DNA from: Saprospiraceae bacterium
Lineage (GTDB): Bacteria > Bacteroidota > Bacteroidia > Chitinophagales > Saprospiraceae
Assembly (NCBI GenBank): GCA_016715405.1
Contig: JADKAE010000002.1
Location: 186,001-250,000 of the forward strand
DNA: 64,000 nt
Reading direction: 5' to 3'
Shown: positions 53,880 to 62,362 of the stretch, piece by piece
Layout of the letters: the number at the start of each line of letters is the position of its first letter
Position numbering within the stretch: the first letter of the stretch is position 1
Program-made: the position numbers and the translations under genes
Notes under the pieces: model-generated
The model's input: only the letters and a program-made list of their open reading frames with translations
The model's database searches: none
Told to the model about the DNA's origin: nothing

Positions 53880-55082
53880 ATGGCTGATTATCAAATCCTG
53901 GTTGTGGGCGGCGGCAACGCCGGGCTTTCTACGGCTGCACAGTTGCTCCTCAAAGACAAATCCCTGAAAATAGGCATCATCGAGCCGTCGGACAAGCATT
54001 ATTATCAACCCGCCTGGACACTCGTGGGCGGCGGTACGTTTGACATAAACGACACCGTGCGCAACGAAGCCGATTTTATCCCCGATGGCGCCACCTGGAT
54101 CAAAGACGCCGTGGCTACATTCGAACCCGAGCAAAACCAGGTGACTTGCGTCAGCGGCAAGAAATATACCTACGACTACCTCGTAGCGGCCCCCGGCATT
54201 CAGCTCGACTGGCACAAGATCAAAGGCCTCAAGGAAACCTTGGGCAAAAATGGCGTGACGAGCAATTATTTGTTCCAATACGCAACCTATACCTACGAAT
54301 GCCTGAAAAACCTTAAAAGCGGCAATGCCATCTTTACAAGTCCGGGTACGCCTATTAAATGCGGCGGAGCTCCGCAAAAAATCATGTACCTCGCCGGCGA
54401 CTACCTGCGCAAACACGGCCTGCTGAATAAAACCCAAGTGCATCTGTATTCCGCCGGTACGATCATCTTCGGCGTACCCAAATACGCAGCAACTCTCCTG
54501 AAAGTAGTGGCCCGCTACGGCATCAAAACCCACTTTTATCACGAACTCGTAGAGATCGATGGCAACAAAAAACTGGCTTGGTTCGAAGTTACCGACCCCG
54601 ACGGCAATAAGTCGCGCGAAGAAGTGGCCTTCGAGATGATCCACGTGGTGCCCCCGCAAAGCGCCCCCGACTTTATCAAAAATAGTCCGCTGGCTATGCC
54701 TGGCAACCCCCTCGGCTGGATCGACGTCGATAAAAATACGCTGCAACACACGCATTATCCCAATATTTTCGCCCTGGGCGACGCTACCAATACACCCAAC
54801 GCCAAAACCGGCGCCGCCGTGCGCAAACAAGCGCCTGTGGTGGTGGAAAACCTGTTGGCCCACATGAAAGGCCAAAAGCTGGAAGGCAACTACACCGGCT
54901 ACGGCTCCTGCCCGCTGGTTACCGGCTACGGCAAACTCGTGCTCGCCGAATTCGGCTACGACAACAAGGTGATGGAAACTTTCCCATTCGATCAAGGCAA
55001 AGAACGCCTCTCGATGTGGCTGCTGAAGAAGTATGTGCTGCCCTGGATGTACTGGAATAGGATTCTTTCGGGGAAGGCGTGA
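53880..55082 (+). CDS. sqr: sulfide:quinone oxidoreductase (type II-like)
   Basis: 400 residues, intact. FAD site YQILVVGGGNAGLSTAAQLL at the N-terminus, then DKHYYQPAWTLVGGGTFDIN, a typical SQR segment. A conserved Cys is in TPIKCGGAPQKIMYL (about res. 161), FALGDATNTPNAKTGAAVRK is the second FAD motif, and a second conserved Cys is in YGSCPLVTGYGKLVLAEF (about res. 343). Two redox cysteines without the third found in type I fit the type II/mitochondrial-like group. It oxidises sulfide to persulfide/sulfur and reduces quinone at the membrane face. The C-terminal helix LLKKYVLPWMYWNRIL may be the membrane foot. Starts 132 bases after the FeS/NrfD gene. Confidence 0.9.
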   Translation: MADYQILVVGGGNAGLSTAAQLLLKDKSLKIGIIEPSDKHYYQPAWTLVGGGTFDINDTVRNEADFIPDGATWIKDAVATFEPEQNQVTCVSGKKYTYDYLVAAPGIQLDWHKIKGLKETLGKNGVTSNYLFQYATYTYECLKNLKSGNAIFTSPGTPIKCGGAPQKIMYLAGDYLRKHGLLNKTQVHLYSAGTIIFGVPKYAATLLKVVARYGIKTHFYHELVEIDGNKKLAWFEVTDPDGNKSREEVAFEMIHVVPPQSAPDFIKNSPLAMPGNPLGWIDVDKNTLQHTHYPNIFALGDATNTPNAKTGAAVRKQAPVVVENLLAHMKGQKLEGNYTGYGSCPLVTGYGKLVLAEFGYDNKVMETFPFDQGKERLSMWLLKKYVLPWMYWNRILSGKA

Positions 55083-55131
55083 GATGAGGGTTTATGAGGG
55101 TTTATGAGGGTTGATGAGGGTTGATGAGGGT

Positions 55132-55497
55132 TTAATTGTTTAGTGATTGATGTAGTTTGTGGATAAGAAACCCTGTAATTTGAATTTCGCGTCTCAAAAC
55201 GAGGTATTTTTCTTCAGAGGTAAGCCCTGTTTCATAGGCGATAATCAACTGGTTAATTAATTCCATTAAACTACTATAGGCTATTGTAAGAAAATGCTGA
55301 TTGTCTTTTTTTGAAGATCTGCCACTTCCTTCCGCAATATTGGAGCAAACGGATACGGCCGATCTTCTCATTTGGGAGACAAGTCCAAATTTTTCATTGT
55401 TTGGAAAATGTTTTGTACACTCATACACCAGCAAGGTGACTTGTTTTGCTTTTATCCAAACACTCAGCTTTTCAAATCCAAATTGCCTGTTTTCCAT
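55132..55497 (-). CDS. four helix bundle protein (23S rRNA intervening-sequence / S23 family)
   Basis: Start chosen at ATG 55497 (MENRQFGFEKLSVWIKAKQV); the open frame begins at 55572, but the extra 25 residues run through a terminator and do not fit the family. 121 residues. Family signature: F-E-K-L-x-V-W, then VYECTKHFPNNEKFGLVSQMRRSAVSVCSNIAEGSGR and FLTIAYSSLMELINQLIIAY. These proteins form pentameric four-helix bundles; relatives are found in 23S rRNA intervening sequences, and the Avd protein of diversity-generating retroelements has the same fold. No reverse transcriptase or rRNA is nearby, so the role here is unknown. The gene is AT-richer than its neighbours. Confidence 0.9.
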   Translation of the reverse strand: MENRQFGFEKLSVWIKAKQVTLLVYECTKHFPNNEKFGLVSQMRRSAVSVCSNIAEGSGRSSKKDNQHFLTIAYSSLMELINQLIIAYETGLTSEEKYLVLRREIQITGFLIHKLHQSLNN

Positions 55498-55515
55498 TTT
55501 TTTACGAAAAATAAA

Positions 55516-55556
55516 GCCCCTACTCTTTATGCCTTGAGTAATGGGGCATTTTTTTT
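55516..55556 (+). terminator. intrinsic terminator inside the four-helix-bundle element
   Basis: GCCCC-TACTC (55516-55525) pairs with GAGTA-AT-GGGGC (55536-55547), followed on the plus strand by A and eight T. On the minus strand a TTTATTTTT run follows too, so it can work both ways. It would stop read-through from sqr towards the molybdopterin gene. Confidence 0.8.
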
Positions 55557-55663
55557 CAATAATTTCCCTCATCCCCCCTCATAAACTCTCATAAACCCTT
55601 ATAAACATTTGAATATATGACGAAATGTTCATAAATTTATATCCGCTACTTAATGGATGAATT

Positions 55664-58423
55664 ATGAACAAAAGAAAGCCCTCCCTGATAGAGCGCATCG
55701 CCGAGCAACTGCGCATCATTCCCAACCTGCATCAGGAAGAAATCGATTTGCCAAGGCTTACTGAGCCGGGCGACCTTACCAAATTTCCGCCCCCGGAGAA
55801 GTGGGACGACTGGACCGAATACGAAGCCACCGCCTGGCCCCGCCACGAAAAAAGGCACTATACTATTGTGCCCACTACTTGCTTCAACTGCGAGAGTGCC
55901 TGCGGCATGCTGGCTTATGTAGATAAAACCACCAACCGGGTGCGCAAATTCGAGGGCAACCCCTATCACCCCGCCAGCCGGGGGCGCAACTGCGCCAAAG
56001 GGCCTGCTACCGTCAATCAACTCAACGATACCGACCGCATACTCTACCCGCTGAAACGCAAAGGCCCACGCGGCTCCGGCGAGTGGGAGCGCGTAAGCTG
56101 GGACGAAGCCCTCAACGATATCGCGGGGCGTATCAATAAAGCCATCAAGGAGGGGCGCAACAACGAAGTAGCCTATCACGTAGGCCGCCCCGGCCACGAA
56201 GGCTATATGGACCGCGTACTGCAAGCCTGGAATGTGGACGGCCACAACAGCCACACCAACGTGTGCTCTTCCGGCGCCCGCTTCGGCTACGCCGTCTGGT
56301 ACGGCCACGACCGCCCCAGTCCCGACCACGCCAACGCAAAATTCATCCTGCTGGTGAGCGCTCACCTCGAAAGCGGCCACTATTTTAACCCCCACGCTCA
56401 GCGCATCATCGAAGGCAAAATGAAGGGCGCCAAACTGGCTACCCTCGACCCGCGCCTGAGCAATACCGCCAGCTTGTCGGACTACTGGATGCCCTCCTAC
56501 CCCGGCACCGAAGCCGCCGTACTACTGGCGATGGCCAAGGTGATCCTCGACGAAGGACTCTACAACCGCGAATACCTGCACGACTGGGTCAACTGGCAGC
56601 AATATCTCACTACTGTTTACCCCGACCGCGCCTGCACTTTCGAAAACTTTATCGAAGCCATGCGCGAGGTCTATGCCGAATACACCCCCGAATATGCGGA
56701 ACAAGAAAGCGGCGTAAAAGCGGAAATGATTGTAGAAGTCGCCCGCCTCATCGGCGAGGCCGGCACGCGTTTTGCCACCCACAACTGGCGCAGCGCCTCC
56801 AGCGGCAACCTCGGCGGTTGGGCAGTGGCGCGCACGCTGCACTTCCTCAACGTACTCACCGGCAGCGTGGGCACCTTTGGCGGCACATCGCCCAATACCT
56901 GGAACAAATTCCACCCCAAATTTTTCGACCACCCGCCGGCACAAAAATTCTGGAACGAACTCCACTTCCCCAACGAATATCCGCTGGCGTATTTCGAGAT
57001 GAGCTTCCTGCTGCCCCACTTCCTCAAAGAAAACCGGGGCAAAATGGATGTATACTTTACCCGCGTGTTCAACCCGGTGTGGACCTACCCCGACGGCTTC
57101 TCCTGGATCGAAATGCTCACCGATGAGAGCAAGATGGGCCTCCACATAGCCCTCACCCCCACCTGGAACGAAACCGCCTACTACGCCGACTACGTGTTGC
57201 CGATGGGTCTGGCCAGCGAACGCCACGACCTCAACAGCTACGAAACCCACGCCGGCGTGTGGATAGCCTTCCGCCAACCCGTGCTGCGCGAAGCCGCCCG
57301 CCGGGCAGGCAAAGAGGTCACCTTTACCTACGAAACAAACCCCGGCGAAGTATGGGAAGAAGACGAATTCTGGATCGAGCTGTCGTGGCGCATGGACCCC
57401 GACGGCAGCCTCGGCATCCGCAAACACTTCATCTCTCCCTACCGCCCAGGCGAAAAGATCAGCATCGACGAATACTATCGCTTTGTTTTTGAACATACCA
57501 AAGGCCTGCCCGAAGCAGCCGCCAAAGAAGGCCTCGACGCGCTGGAATACATGCGCAAATACGGCGCTTTTGTGGTAGAAGAACACGCCTACAACAAACA
57601 CCTCGACGAACTCAGCGCCGCCCAACTCGAAGGCTCGGAAGTAGACCCTGCTACGCAGATTATCCGCAAAAACGGCAAAGACATCGGCCTCATGCTCAAT
57701 GGCAAAGCCGTGGTGGGCTTCCCTACCCCTTCGCGCAAAAACGAGTTTTACTCGCAGACGATGGTCGACTGGAAGTGGCCGGAATACACCATTCCTACCT
57801 ACATAAAAAGCCATATCCACGAGTCGGAGATGGACCGCGAGAAAGGCGACTTCCCGCTTGTGCCCACTTTCCGCATACCCACGCTGATCCACTCGCGTTC
57901 GGGCAATGCCAAGTGGCTGTACGAAATCTCCAACCGCAACCCCATTTGGATGCACCCCAGCGACGCCGCCAAATTTGATATCAAAACCGGCGACCTCGTG
58001 CGCGTAAATACCGCCATCGGTTACTTTGTCGACAAAGTGTGGGTCACCGAAGGTATGAAACCCGGCGTAGTAGCCTGCTCGCACCACCTGGGCCGCTGGC
58101 GCCGTCCGCAGGATGCCACTGCCAACCGCTGGGCTCTCAACACCGTCAGCATCGAAAACGACGGCAACGGCGGCTGGCGCATGCGCACCCTCGAAGGCAT
58201 CAAACCCACTAAAACCTCCGACCCCGATACGGCGCGCATCTTCTGGAGCGACGGCGGCGTACACCAGAATATAACCTTCCCGGTGCACCCCGACCCCATC
58301 AGCGGCATTCACTGCTGGCACCAGAAAGTGCGCATAGAACGCGCCCAACCCGACGACCGCTACGGCGATGTGTGGTGGATACGAATAAGTCGTTTGAGGT
58401 GTACAAGGAATGGCTGGCTATGA
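55664..58423 (+). CDS. molybdopterin oxidoreductase, PsrA/SoeA-like catalytic subunit
   Basis: About 930 residues. N-terminal [4Fe-4S] site CFNCESACG (res. about 73-81) with the fourth Cys in RGRNCAKGP. The Mo-bisPGD site has the ligand Cys in SHTNVCSSGARFG (about res. 201). C-terminal dinucleotide-binding part: RIPTLIHSRSGNAKWLYEIS, HPSDAAKFDIKTGDLVRVNT. No twin-arginine signal (MNKRKPSLIERIAEQLRIIP), so it should be cytoplasmic, as in SoeABC sulfite dehydrogenase, not periplasmic PsrABC. Two indels disturb the end. An extra TG near 58368 and a missing C near 58455 separate the expected tail (DTNKSFEVYKEWLAMTRPAP ... RALRPSEEMFYLE) that stops at 58512-58514. Partner of the FeS/NrfD fusion; the substrate (sulfite, polysulfide or thiosulfate) is not proven. 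Confidence 0.88.
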   Translation: MNKRKPSLIERIAEQLRIIPNLHQEEIDLPRLTEPGDLTKFPPPEKWDDWTEYEATAWPRHEKRHYTIVPTTCFNCESACGMLAYVDKTTNRVRKFEGNPYHPASRGRNCAKGPATVNQLNDTDRILYPLKRKGPRGSGEWERVSWDEALNDIAGRINKAIKEGRNNEVAYHVGRPGHEGYMDRVLQAWNVDGHNSHTNVCSSGARFGYAVWYGHDRPSPDHANAKFILLVSAHLESGHYFNPHAQRIIEGKMKGAKLATLDPRLSNTASLSDYWMPSYPGTEAAVLLAMAKVILDEGLYNREYLHDWVNWQQYLTTVYPDRACTFENFIEAMREVYAEYTPEYAEQESGVKAEMIVEVARLIGEAGTRFATHNWRSASSGNLGGWAVARTLHFLNVLTGSVGTFGGTSPNTWNKFHPKFFDHPPAQKFWNELHFPNEYPLAYFEMSFLLPHFLKENRGKMDVYFTRVFNPVWTYPDGFSWIEMLTDESKMGLHIALTPTWNETAYYADYVLPMGLASERHDLNSYETHAGVWIAFRQPVLREAARRAGKEVTFTYETNPGEVWEEDEFWIELSWRMDPDGSLGIRKHFISPYRPGEKISIDEYYRFVFEHTKGLPEAAAKEGLDALEYMRKYGAFVVEEHAYNKHLDELSAAQLEGSEVDPATQIIRKNGKDIGLMLNGKAVVGFPTPSRKNEFYSQTMVDWKWPEYTIPTYIKSHIHESEMDREKGDFPLVPTFRIPTLIHSRSGNAKWLYEISNRNPIWMHPSDAAKFDIKTGDLVRVNTAIGYFVDKVWVTEGMKPGVVACSHHLGRWRRPQDATANRWALNTVSIENDGNGGWRMRTLEGIKPTKTSDPDTARIFWSDGGVHQNITFPVHPDPISGIHCWHQKVRIERAQPDDRYGDVWWIRISRLRCTRNGWL

Positions 58424-58589
58424 CACGCCCCGCCCCCGGCCCCAATAACCTGCGCCGCCCCTGTGGATGAAACGGGCGTTGAGGCCGAGTGAGGAGATGT
58501 TTTACCTGGAATAAACTGAGATTGAGGGAGGGAGGGTGAGAGTGTGGGAGGGAGAGACGGCTTGGATGAAGTGTATCTGAAACAGAAAA

Positions 58590-59930
58590 TCAGTTTCCCA
58601 ACGGATCAAACTCATTCCCTTCGCTGTCAATGTAAATTTTCCAGCCGTTGGAAGATGCATGGCCAATCCAGGTACGACCCTGGGGTAATCGGTAGTTCCC
58701 GGTCATTCGGTCCCTGTTGATCAGGGAATCAAAACCCATGGCGCCGCCGTATTTGAACCCCGTTACCTGTTTGCCATCGAGTCGAAAAAAGGCGATCTTC
58801 CTGCCGACCGAGGCCGTGAATGCCGTTGGCGAGGTGCCGACCGATTCAAAAATCTCCGGGCTGAGGAACTCTCCTTTGCCGTTGAGCAAGCGGAACTGTT
58901 GTGGGCCGATCTGCCCAAAAAACAGACCCGGCACGTCGTCGTGGCTGATGATGGATTCAAAAAGGAACTCGGTCAACTGCTTGCCCCGCAGGTCGAAAAT
59001 CGCAATTTTGGAGTCCATATTTTTGGCTGCAACCAAGGAACGCCCGGCAACCAAACGCACCTGAGCATATTCAATGGGCATCACAAAAACGCCGGTTGAA
59101 TCCACTAAACCCTGTTTTTTAGCATCCGGCGTTCCTACGCCAAACAGTCCGTGCGCATATTTGGAGTGGATATACCCATGTTCGACGGGCAGAATCGGGC
59201 GGCCATCCAACGTGACCAAACCAAATCGATTGTCCTTCCCGATACAAACGACCTTATCTTCCACCCACATCAGGTACTCAAACTCAAAAGGCAGCACCAC
59301 TTTCTTTTGAAAATCAACGAGTCCTACCTTGCCGTTTTGACGGGCATAGATGAGTTTTTTCCGGTCAATCCCGCCGCCGGTTTCCCAACGGTCAAAATGG
59401 GTTTCGATGACTGTTTTCCCCTGCCGGTTGATGAGCCGCTGCAAACCAGGTTTGGAGAGCAGCACGAGGGAGTCCGTCTGATCGTAATACGTGGCCTCGG
59501 CCCATTCAAAAGGCTCAAAAGTGCGGCCGGTGGGGTCAATCAGGCCCCAAAGCCCATTTTTTGCAGCCAAAAGCCAGGGAAAACGCTTTTTGGCATTTCG
59601 GCTGGAGGTCTTAATTTTTTGAAATTCAAAGGGCACGACGATCTCGCCTTTCTGGTTGATAACGCCCGTCTGCCCATTTTTTCGGCCAATCATAAAATCC
59701 GAATATGTCAAGTCTATCTCCTCAAATTCGGGCTGGATAAGCACTTGACCGGTCATCAGGTTTTTGAAACCGTACAGGCCGTCCAACTGGAACCACTCTA
59801 CGCGATCTTCTTTGGATTGGCTGGATTCATGCTGCGGGGCTTCTATGACCGTTTCTTCCAAATCTATTTGCGCGGCGGCGAAAAGGGGGAGGGCCAGGAA
59901 TGAGAGCAAAAGCATTTGTTTTTTTAACAT
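58590..59930 (-). CDS. WG-repeat secreted protein
   Basis: Start taken at ATG 59930 (MLKKQMLLLSFLALPLFAAAQ, a clean signal peptide); the frame is open to 60101 but that part overlaps the upstream gene and has no coding sense. About 446 residues with seven to nine WG-type beta repeats: LDGLYGFKNLMTGQVLIQPE, KNGQTGVINQKGEIVVPFEF, AKNGLWGLIDPTGRTFEPFE, RQNGKVGLVDFQKKVVLPFE, KDNRFGLVTLDGRPILPVEH. WG/KWG repeat proteins are surface or secreted proteins with no known common function. It is one of three consecutive minus-strand genes. The 166-base region upstream to the molybdopterin gene holds the purine repeat GGTGAGAGTGTGGGAGGGAG at about 58535. Confidence 0.82.
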   Translation of the reverse strand: MLKKQMLLLSFLALPLFAAAQIDLEETVIEAPQHESSQSKEDRVEWFQLDGLYGFKNLMTGQVLIQPEFEEIDLTYSDFMIGRKNGQTGVINQKGEIVVPFEFQKIKTSSRNAKKRFPWLLAAKNGLWGLIDPTGRTFEPFEWAEATYYDQTDSLVLLSKPGLQRLINRQGKTVIETHFDRWETGGGIDRKKLIYARQNGKVGLVDFQKKVVLPFEFEYLMWVEDKVVCIGKDNRFGLVTLDGRPILPVEHGYIHSKYAHGLFGVGTPDAKKQGLVDSTGVFVMPIEYAQVRLVAGRSLVAAKNMDSKIAIFDLRGKQLTEFLFESIISHDDVPGLFFGQIGPQQFRLLNGKGEFLSPEIFESVGTSPTAFTASVGRKIAFFRLDGKQVTGFKYGGAMGFDSLINRDRMTGNYRLPQGRTWIGHASSNGWKIYIDSEGNEFDPLGN

Positions 59931-59964
59931 GAATAGCATAGATTTTATGATAATATCAGCAAAC

Positions 59965-60537
59965 TTACTCCCGCTCTCCAAGGCCAATATACCGAACAAC
60001 CTTCCACCTTCCGCCATTGATCCTGCAGACAACCGTCCAGATCTTACGATAAAAGTCCTCTTCCGGCAACTGGCACTTTGCTGTAAAATAGCCGAGTTCA
60101 ATGTTTTTCATCGTGTTTTTGGCGAAATCTTTGCCGAAAAGTACCGCAGACGTATCTATTTTTGCTTCAAGCAAAACGGCATCCTCCCATAAAGTCCATT
60201 CCTTGAATTTTGGATTCCAATTTTCTCTAAATTGAAACCGAAAGCCTTCTTGGTTTTCTTCCCATTCAAATTCGTGACGCTTATCGGATTCTTGTTCCAG
60301 AAACACTTCGTCCTGGATGACATTGCCGGCAAACTCGATCCGAACTTTCATTTCGCACCACTCCCGATGCTCTTTTTTTGAGATGATGATCTCGTCGTCC
60401 AGCATATTGCGTGTTGGGCTGGCTAAGGCTTTTAGCAATCGTTCGGCGAAGGCTTCGGGCGTGTCGGGCTGGCGGTTTTGGGCGCAAGACAGTATGGTTA
60501 AACAGATACTGACGGCGATTAAAATAGTCTGCCTCAT
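59965..60537 (-). CDS. hypothetical lipoprotein
   Basis: 190 residues, intact. The N-terminus MRQTILIAVSICLTILSC has a lipobox (LTILS-Cys18) for lipidation, then AQNRQPDTPEAFAERLLKAL. The rest is mixed alpha/beta (DDEIIISKKEHREWCEMKVR, KFKEWTLWEDAVLLEAKIDT, WTVVCRINGGRWKVVRYIGL). I do not recognise the family; size and layout resemble small NTF2-like lipoproteins. It lies between two WG-repeat genes on the same strand, 34 bases before the next start, so the three may be one operon. Confidence 0.75.
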   Translation of the reverse strand: MRQTILIAVSICLTILSCAQNRQPDTPEAFAERLLKALASPTRNMLDDEIIISKKEHREWCEMKVRIEFAGNVIQDEVFLEQESDKRHEFEWEENQEGFRFQFRENWNPKFKEWTLWEDAVLLEAKIDTSAVLFGKDFAKNTMKNIELGYFTAKCQLPEEDFYRKIWTVVCRINGGRWKVVRYIGLGERE

Positions 60538-60565
60538 TTGCTGGATATTTTTGAATTGGCAAGTT

Positions 60566-61465
60566 TTATTCCTCCTTCACTATTGTCATTGATTCGTGTT
60601 CATAAATATATTTTTCCATTTTTTCATCAAATAAAAGCATACTTCCACCACTAAACAAATGTGCGTAAAATAGAAATTCTACCCCTTCCGGTCGAGAAGA
60701 TCTATCAATAAATCGCTCTCTTAAATCTTTATCTATCACTCGAAAGTGTTTGTAAACCAGTGGATGCAACTCATTACCTTGCATATCAATCATACCCCAT
60801 ATATATTTACTGCTTGAATCTTGGCGAACAGTAATCACGTTAAGCGATGTATATTTTTCGAAATCTTTTTCATCCATTCCCAAAGGCGGGCTACTATCTT
60901 CGTTGTATATATTGAAGTGGCTATAAGGTCCTAATTTTACTTTCGTAAAAGGGTTGTATAAATAAAACTCGTCATTTTGTCCATCTTCAGCGATTAATGC
61001 AATCAAATCAGAATTATTTATGTAACCTACATTCTCGAACGATGTGTCAAAAATCAATTTACCATCAAATCCATATAAGTAACTTCGTAGTTGATTATCA
61101 TCTTGTTTTAAAATTTTTACAATTGTTTTTGTATGTTCATCAACTTCAACTTGAAAGCACTCCTCAAAGCCAAATAATTTTAATCCATCTTTATCGAAAA
61201 CAGCATACTGATTATCATTGCTGACCAAATACATCTCTACAACTTCTTTGGAAATTTTGTTTGTTGGAGGAAGTGTTTTTCTGCCCTTATTAAAAAACGG
61301 AGAGACGCCGCTATAAATCGTATCAATAAGTATGTCTCCCGACTGAGATACAACGCCCATCTTCTTACCTGTAGTTGTAATCACTTTATTTTTTAGCACA
61401 GAATTTTGAGCATTACCCCCATAAGCCATTAAAATCATCAGGAATATGTATATTCTTCTCGTCAT
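60566..61465 (-). CDS. WG-repeat-like secreted protein, AT-rich
   Basis: 299 residues, intact. Signal peptide MTRRIYIFLMILMAYGGNAQ. Repeats of the WG type are weaker than in the neighbour but visible: TTTGKKMGVVSQSGDILIDT, SNDNQYAVFDKDGLKLFGFE, KYIWGMIDMQGNELHPLVYK. No cysteine cluster or catalytic motif. The DNA is clearly more AT-rich than the genes on both sides, which suggests transfer or relaxed selection. First gene of the minus-strand trio, 28 bases before the lipoprotein gene. Confidence 0.75.
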   Translation of the reverse strand: MTRRIYIFLMILMAYGGNAQNSVLKNKVITTTGKKMGVVSQSGDILIDTIYSGVSPFFNKGRKTLPPTNKISKEVVEMYLVSNDNQYAVFDKDGLKLFGFEECFQVEVDEHTKTIVKILKQDDNQLRSYLYGFDGKLIFDTSFENVGYINNSDLIALIAEDGQNDEFYLYNPFTKVKLGPYSHFNIYNEDSSPPLGMDEKDFEKYTSLNVITVRQDSSSKYIWGMIDMQGNELHPLVYKHFRVIDKDLRERFIDRSSRPEGVEFLFYAHLFSGGSMLLFDEKMEKYIYEHESMTIVKEE

Positions 61466-61760
61466 ATATGCTGGTTCTTTATTTTGTCATAACAAATGTT
61501 TTCCGAAATGCGTTTAAGCCGCGAATTTGCGAAGGTCTGGATTTTTTATCACAAAGTCAATTTGGCTGTGAACCGCCTCCGGTGGTGACGAGGTGACGGC
61601 TGAGGAGCGACCCTGGTGTTATTCACACTTCTCAAGATGGATATATATGTGTGAATCATGTAACTTTTTACCAGAGCCATGTAAGACATTGCAGCGGCGG
61701 CGCATTTATTTTTATAGGGTCAAAATGCAGTCATCCGTTCCGTAATATCTTAAAAATTTT
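61466..61760. other. gene-poor gap upstream of the cytochrome gene
   Basis: Divergent region between the WG-like gene and the cytochrome. It contains a GTGAACCGCC/GGTGGTGACGAGGTGACGG stretch and no convincing ORF, RNA or clean repeat. The promoters of both genes should lie here. The last bases (LLVLGLSFFSAQ from about 61765) already read as the signal peptide of the cytochrome gene but no start codon is intact. Confidence 0.5.
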
Positions 61761-61787
61761 GATCCTCATACCCTGCTGGTATTAGGG

Positions 61788-62333
61788 TTGTCGTTTTTTT
61801 CGGCACAGGTCTCCACAGTAAAGCAGCAGGAACAAAAAGAATCCAGTTATTCGCCTGTTATAGAAGAGCCGTTTGACAAAGTGTTGGCTAAGGACAAAAC
61901 GCTGAAGAATGAGATCATGAAACGCCAGATGGATTTATTGGGCGACCGCTACGATCTTACGAAAAAAGTAAGTTCAGAGGTGACGATGTCCAATGGCAAA
62001 ACCGTTGTTCGTAGGCCTACGGCCAGGTTAAAAGGGGTTACCTGGGATCAACTCGCCATGATGACGCCAGAAGAGATCAAAGAAAAAGGTATATTTCCCT
62101 ACCTGCCGTTGCCGCATCCGAACCATCCTGTCGGAGGTATGATCTTTCCGCAGACGGAAATAAAAGAGCTTGCCCGGCTACAGCGTTTCGATCTCGACTT
62201 TGACCTGCCTGATCATTTTCTGCCCGAATTTCCGCCGCCGATTTATTTAACCACACACAAAGAACTGGGTGATGTATCACAGGGTAAAATGGTCACCATT
62301 GACAATTTTACGACCTGTTCAATGGCATCTTAA
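61788..62333 (+). CDS. secreted multihaem cytochrome c, N-terminal part
   Basis: A signal peptide is visible as LLVLGLSFFSAQVS from about 61765, but no in-frame ATG exists; the start is lost by a frame break near 61760. The N-terminal domain (EEPFDKVLAKDKTLKNEIMK, RQMDLLGDRYDLTKKVSSEV, ARLKGVTWDQLAMMTPEEIK) is typical of cytochrome-B6-like/MauG-like proteins. Near 62310 an indel shifts the frame; the real continuation is DNFYDLFNGILNPKQLEGLR. Same gene as 62363-63115. Confidence 0.7.
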   Translation: MSFFSAQVSTVKQQEQKESSYSPVIEEPFDKVLAKDKTLKNEIMKRQMDLLGDRYDLTKKVSSEVTMSNGKTVVRRPTARLKGVTWDQLAMMTPEEIKEKGIFPYLPLPHPNHPVGGMIFPQTEIKELARLQRFDLDFDLPDHFLPEFPPPIYLTTHKELGDVSQGKMVTIDNFTTCSMAS

Positions 62334-62362
62334 ACCCCAAACAACTGGAAGGGCTGCGTCTT

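Larger units (their letters stand above)
55083..55607 (-). mobile_element. inverted-repeat-flanked four-helix-bundle (23S-IVP type) element
   Basis: Left arm 55083-55134 is made of TTTATGAGGG/TTGATGAGGG decamers; right arm 55565-55607 is made of the complementary units (CCCTCAT, CCCTCATAAACT, CTCATAAACCCT). Over 34 aligned positions I count four mismatches. The arms enclose one small gene on the minus strand, whose stop codon touches the left arm, and a strong terminator. The unit begins one base after the sqr stop and separates sqr from the molybdopterin gene. That it moves, or moved, is inference from the arms, the AT-rich content and the insertion between functionally linked genes. I see no transposase and no clear target duplication. 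Confidence 0.55.

Noticed and set aside
55132..55497. Part of a diversity-generating retroelement (Avd)
   Set aside because: The fold family fits, but no reverse transcriptase, template repeat or variable repeat is seen within the window.
55132..55497. 23S rRNA intervening sequence
   Set aside because: No rRNA sequence flanks the gene; its neighbours are sqr and a molybdopterin enzyme.
56522..58348. 608-codon minus-strand ORF opposite the molybdopterin gene
   Set aside because: It is a shadow of a GC-rich gene; the plus strand carries all cofactor motifs.
55664..58423. Formate dehydrogenase or nitrate reductase
   Set aside because: Cys ligand, FeS/NrfD partner and the SQR/SulP setting point to the Psr/Phs/Soe sulfur group, though the exact substrate stays open.
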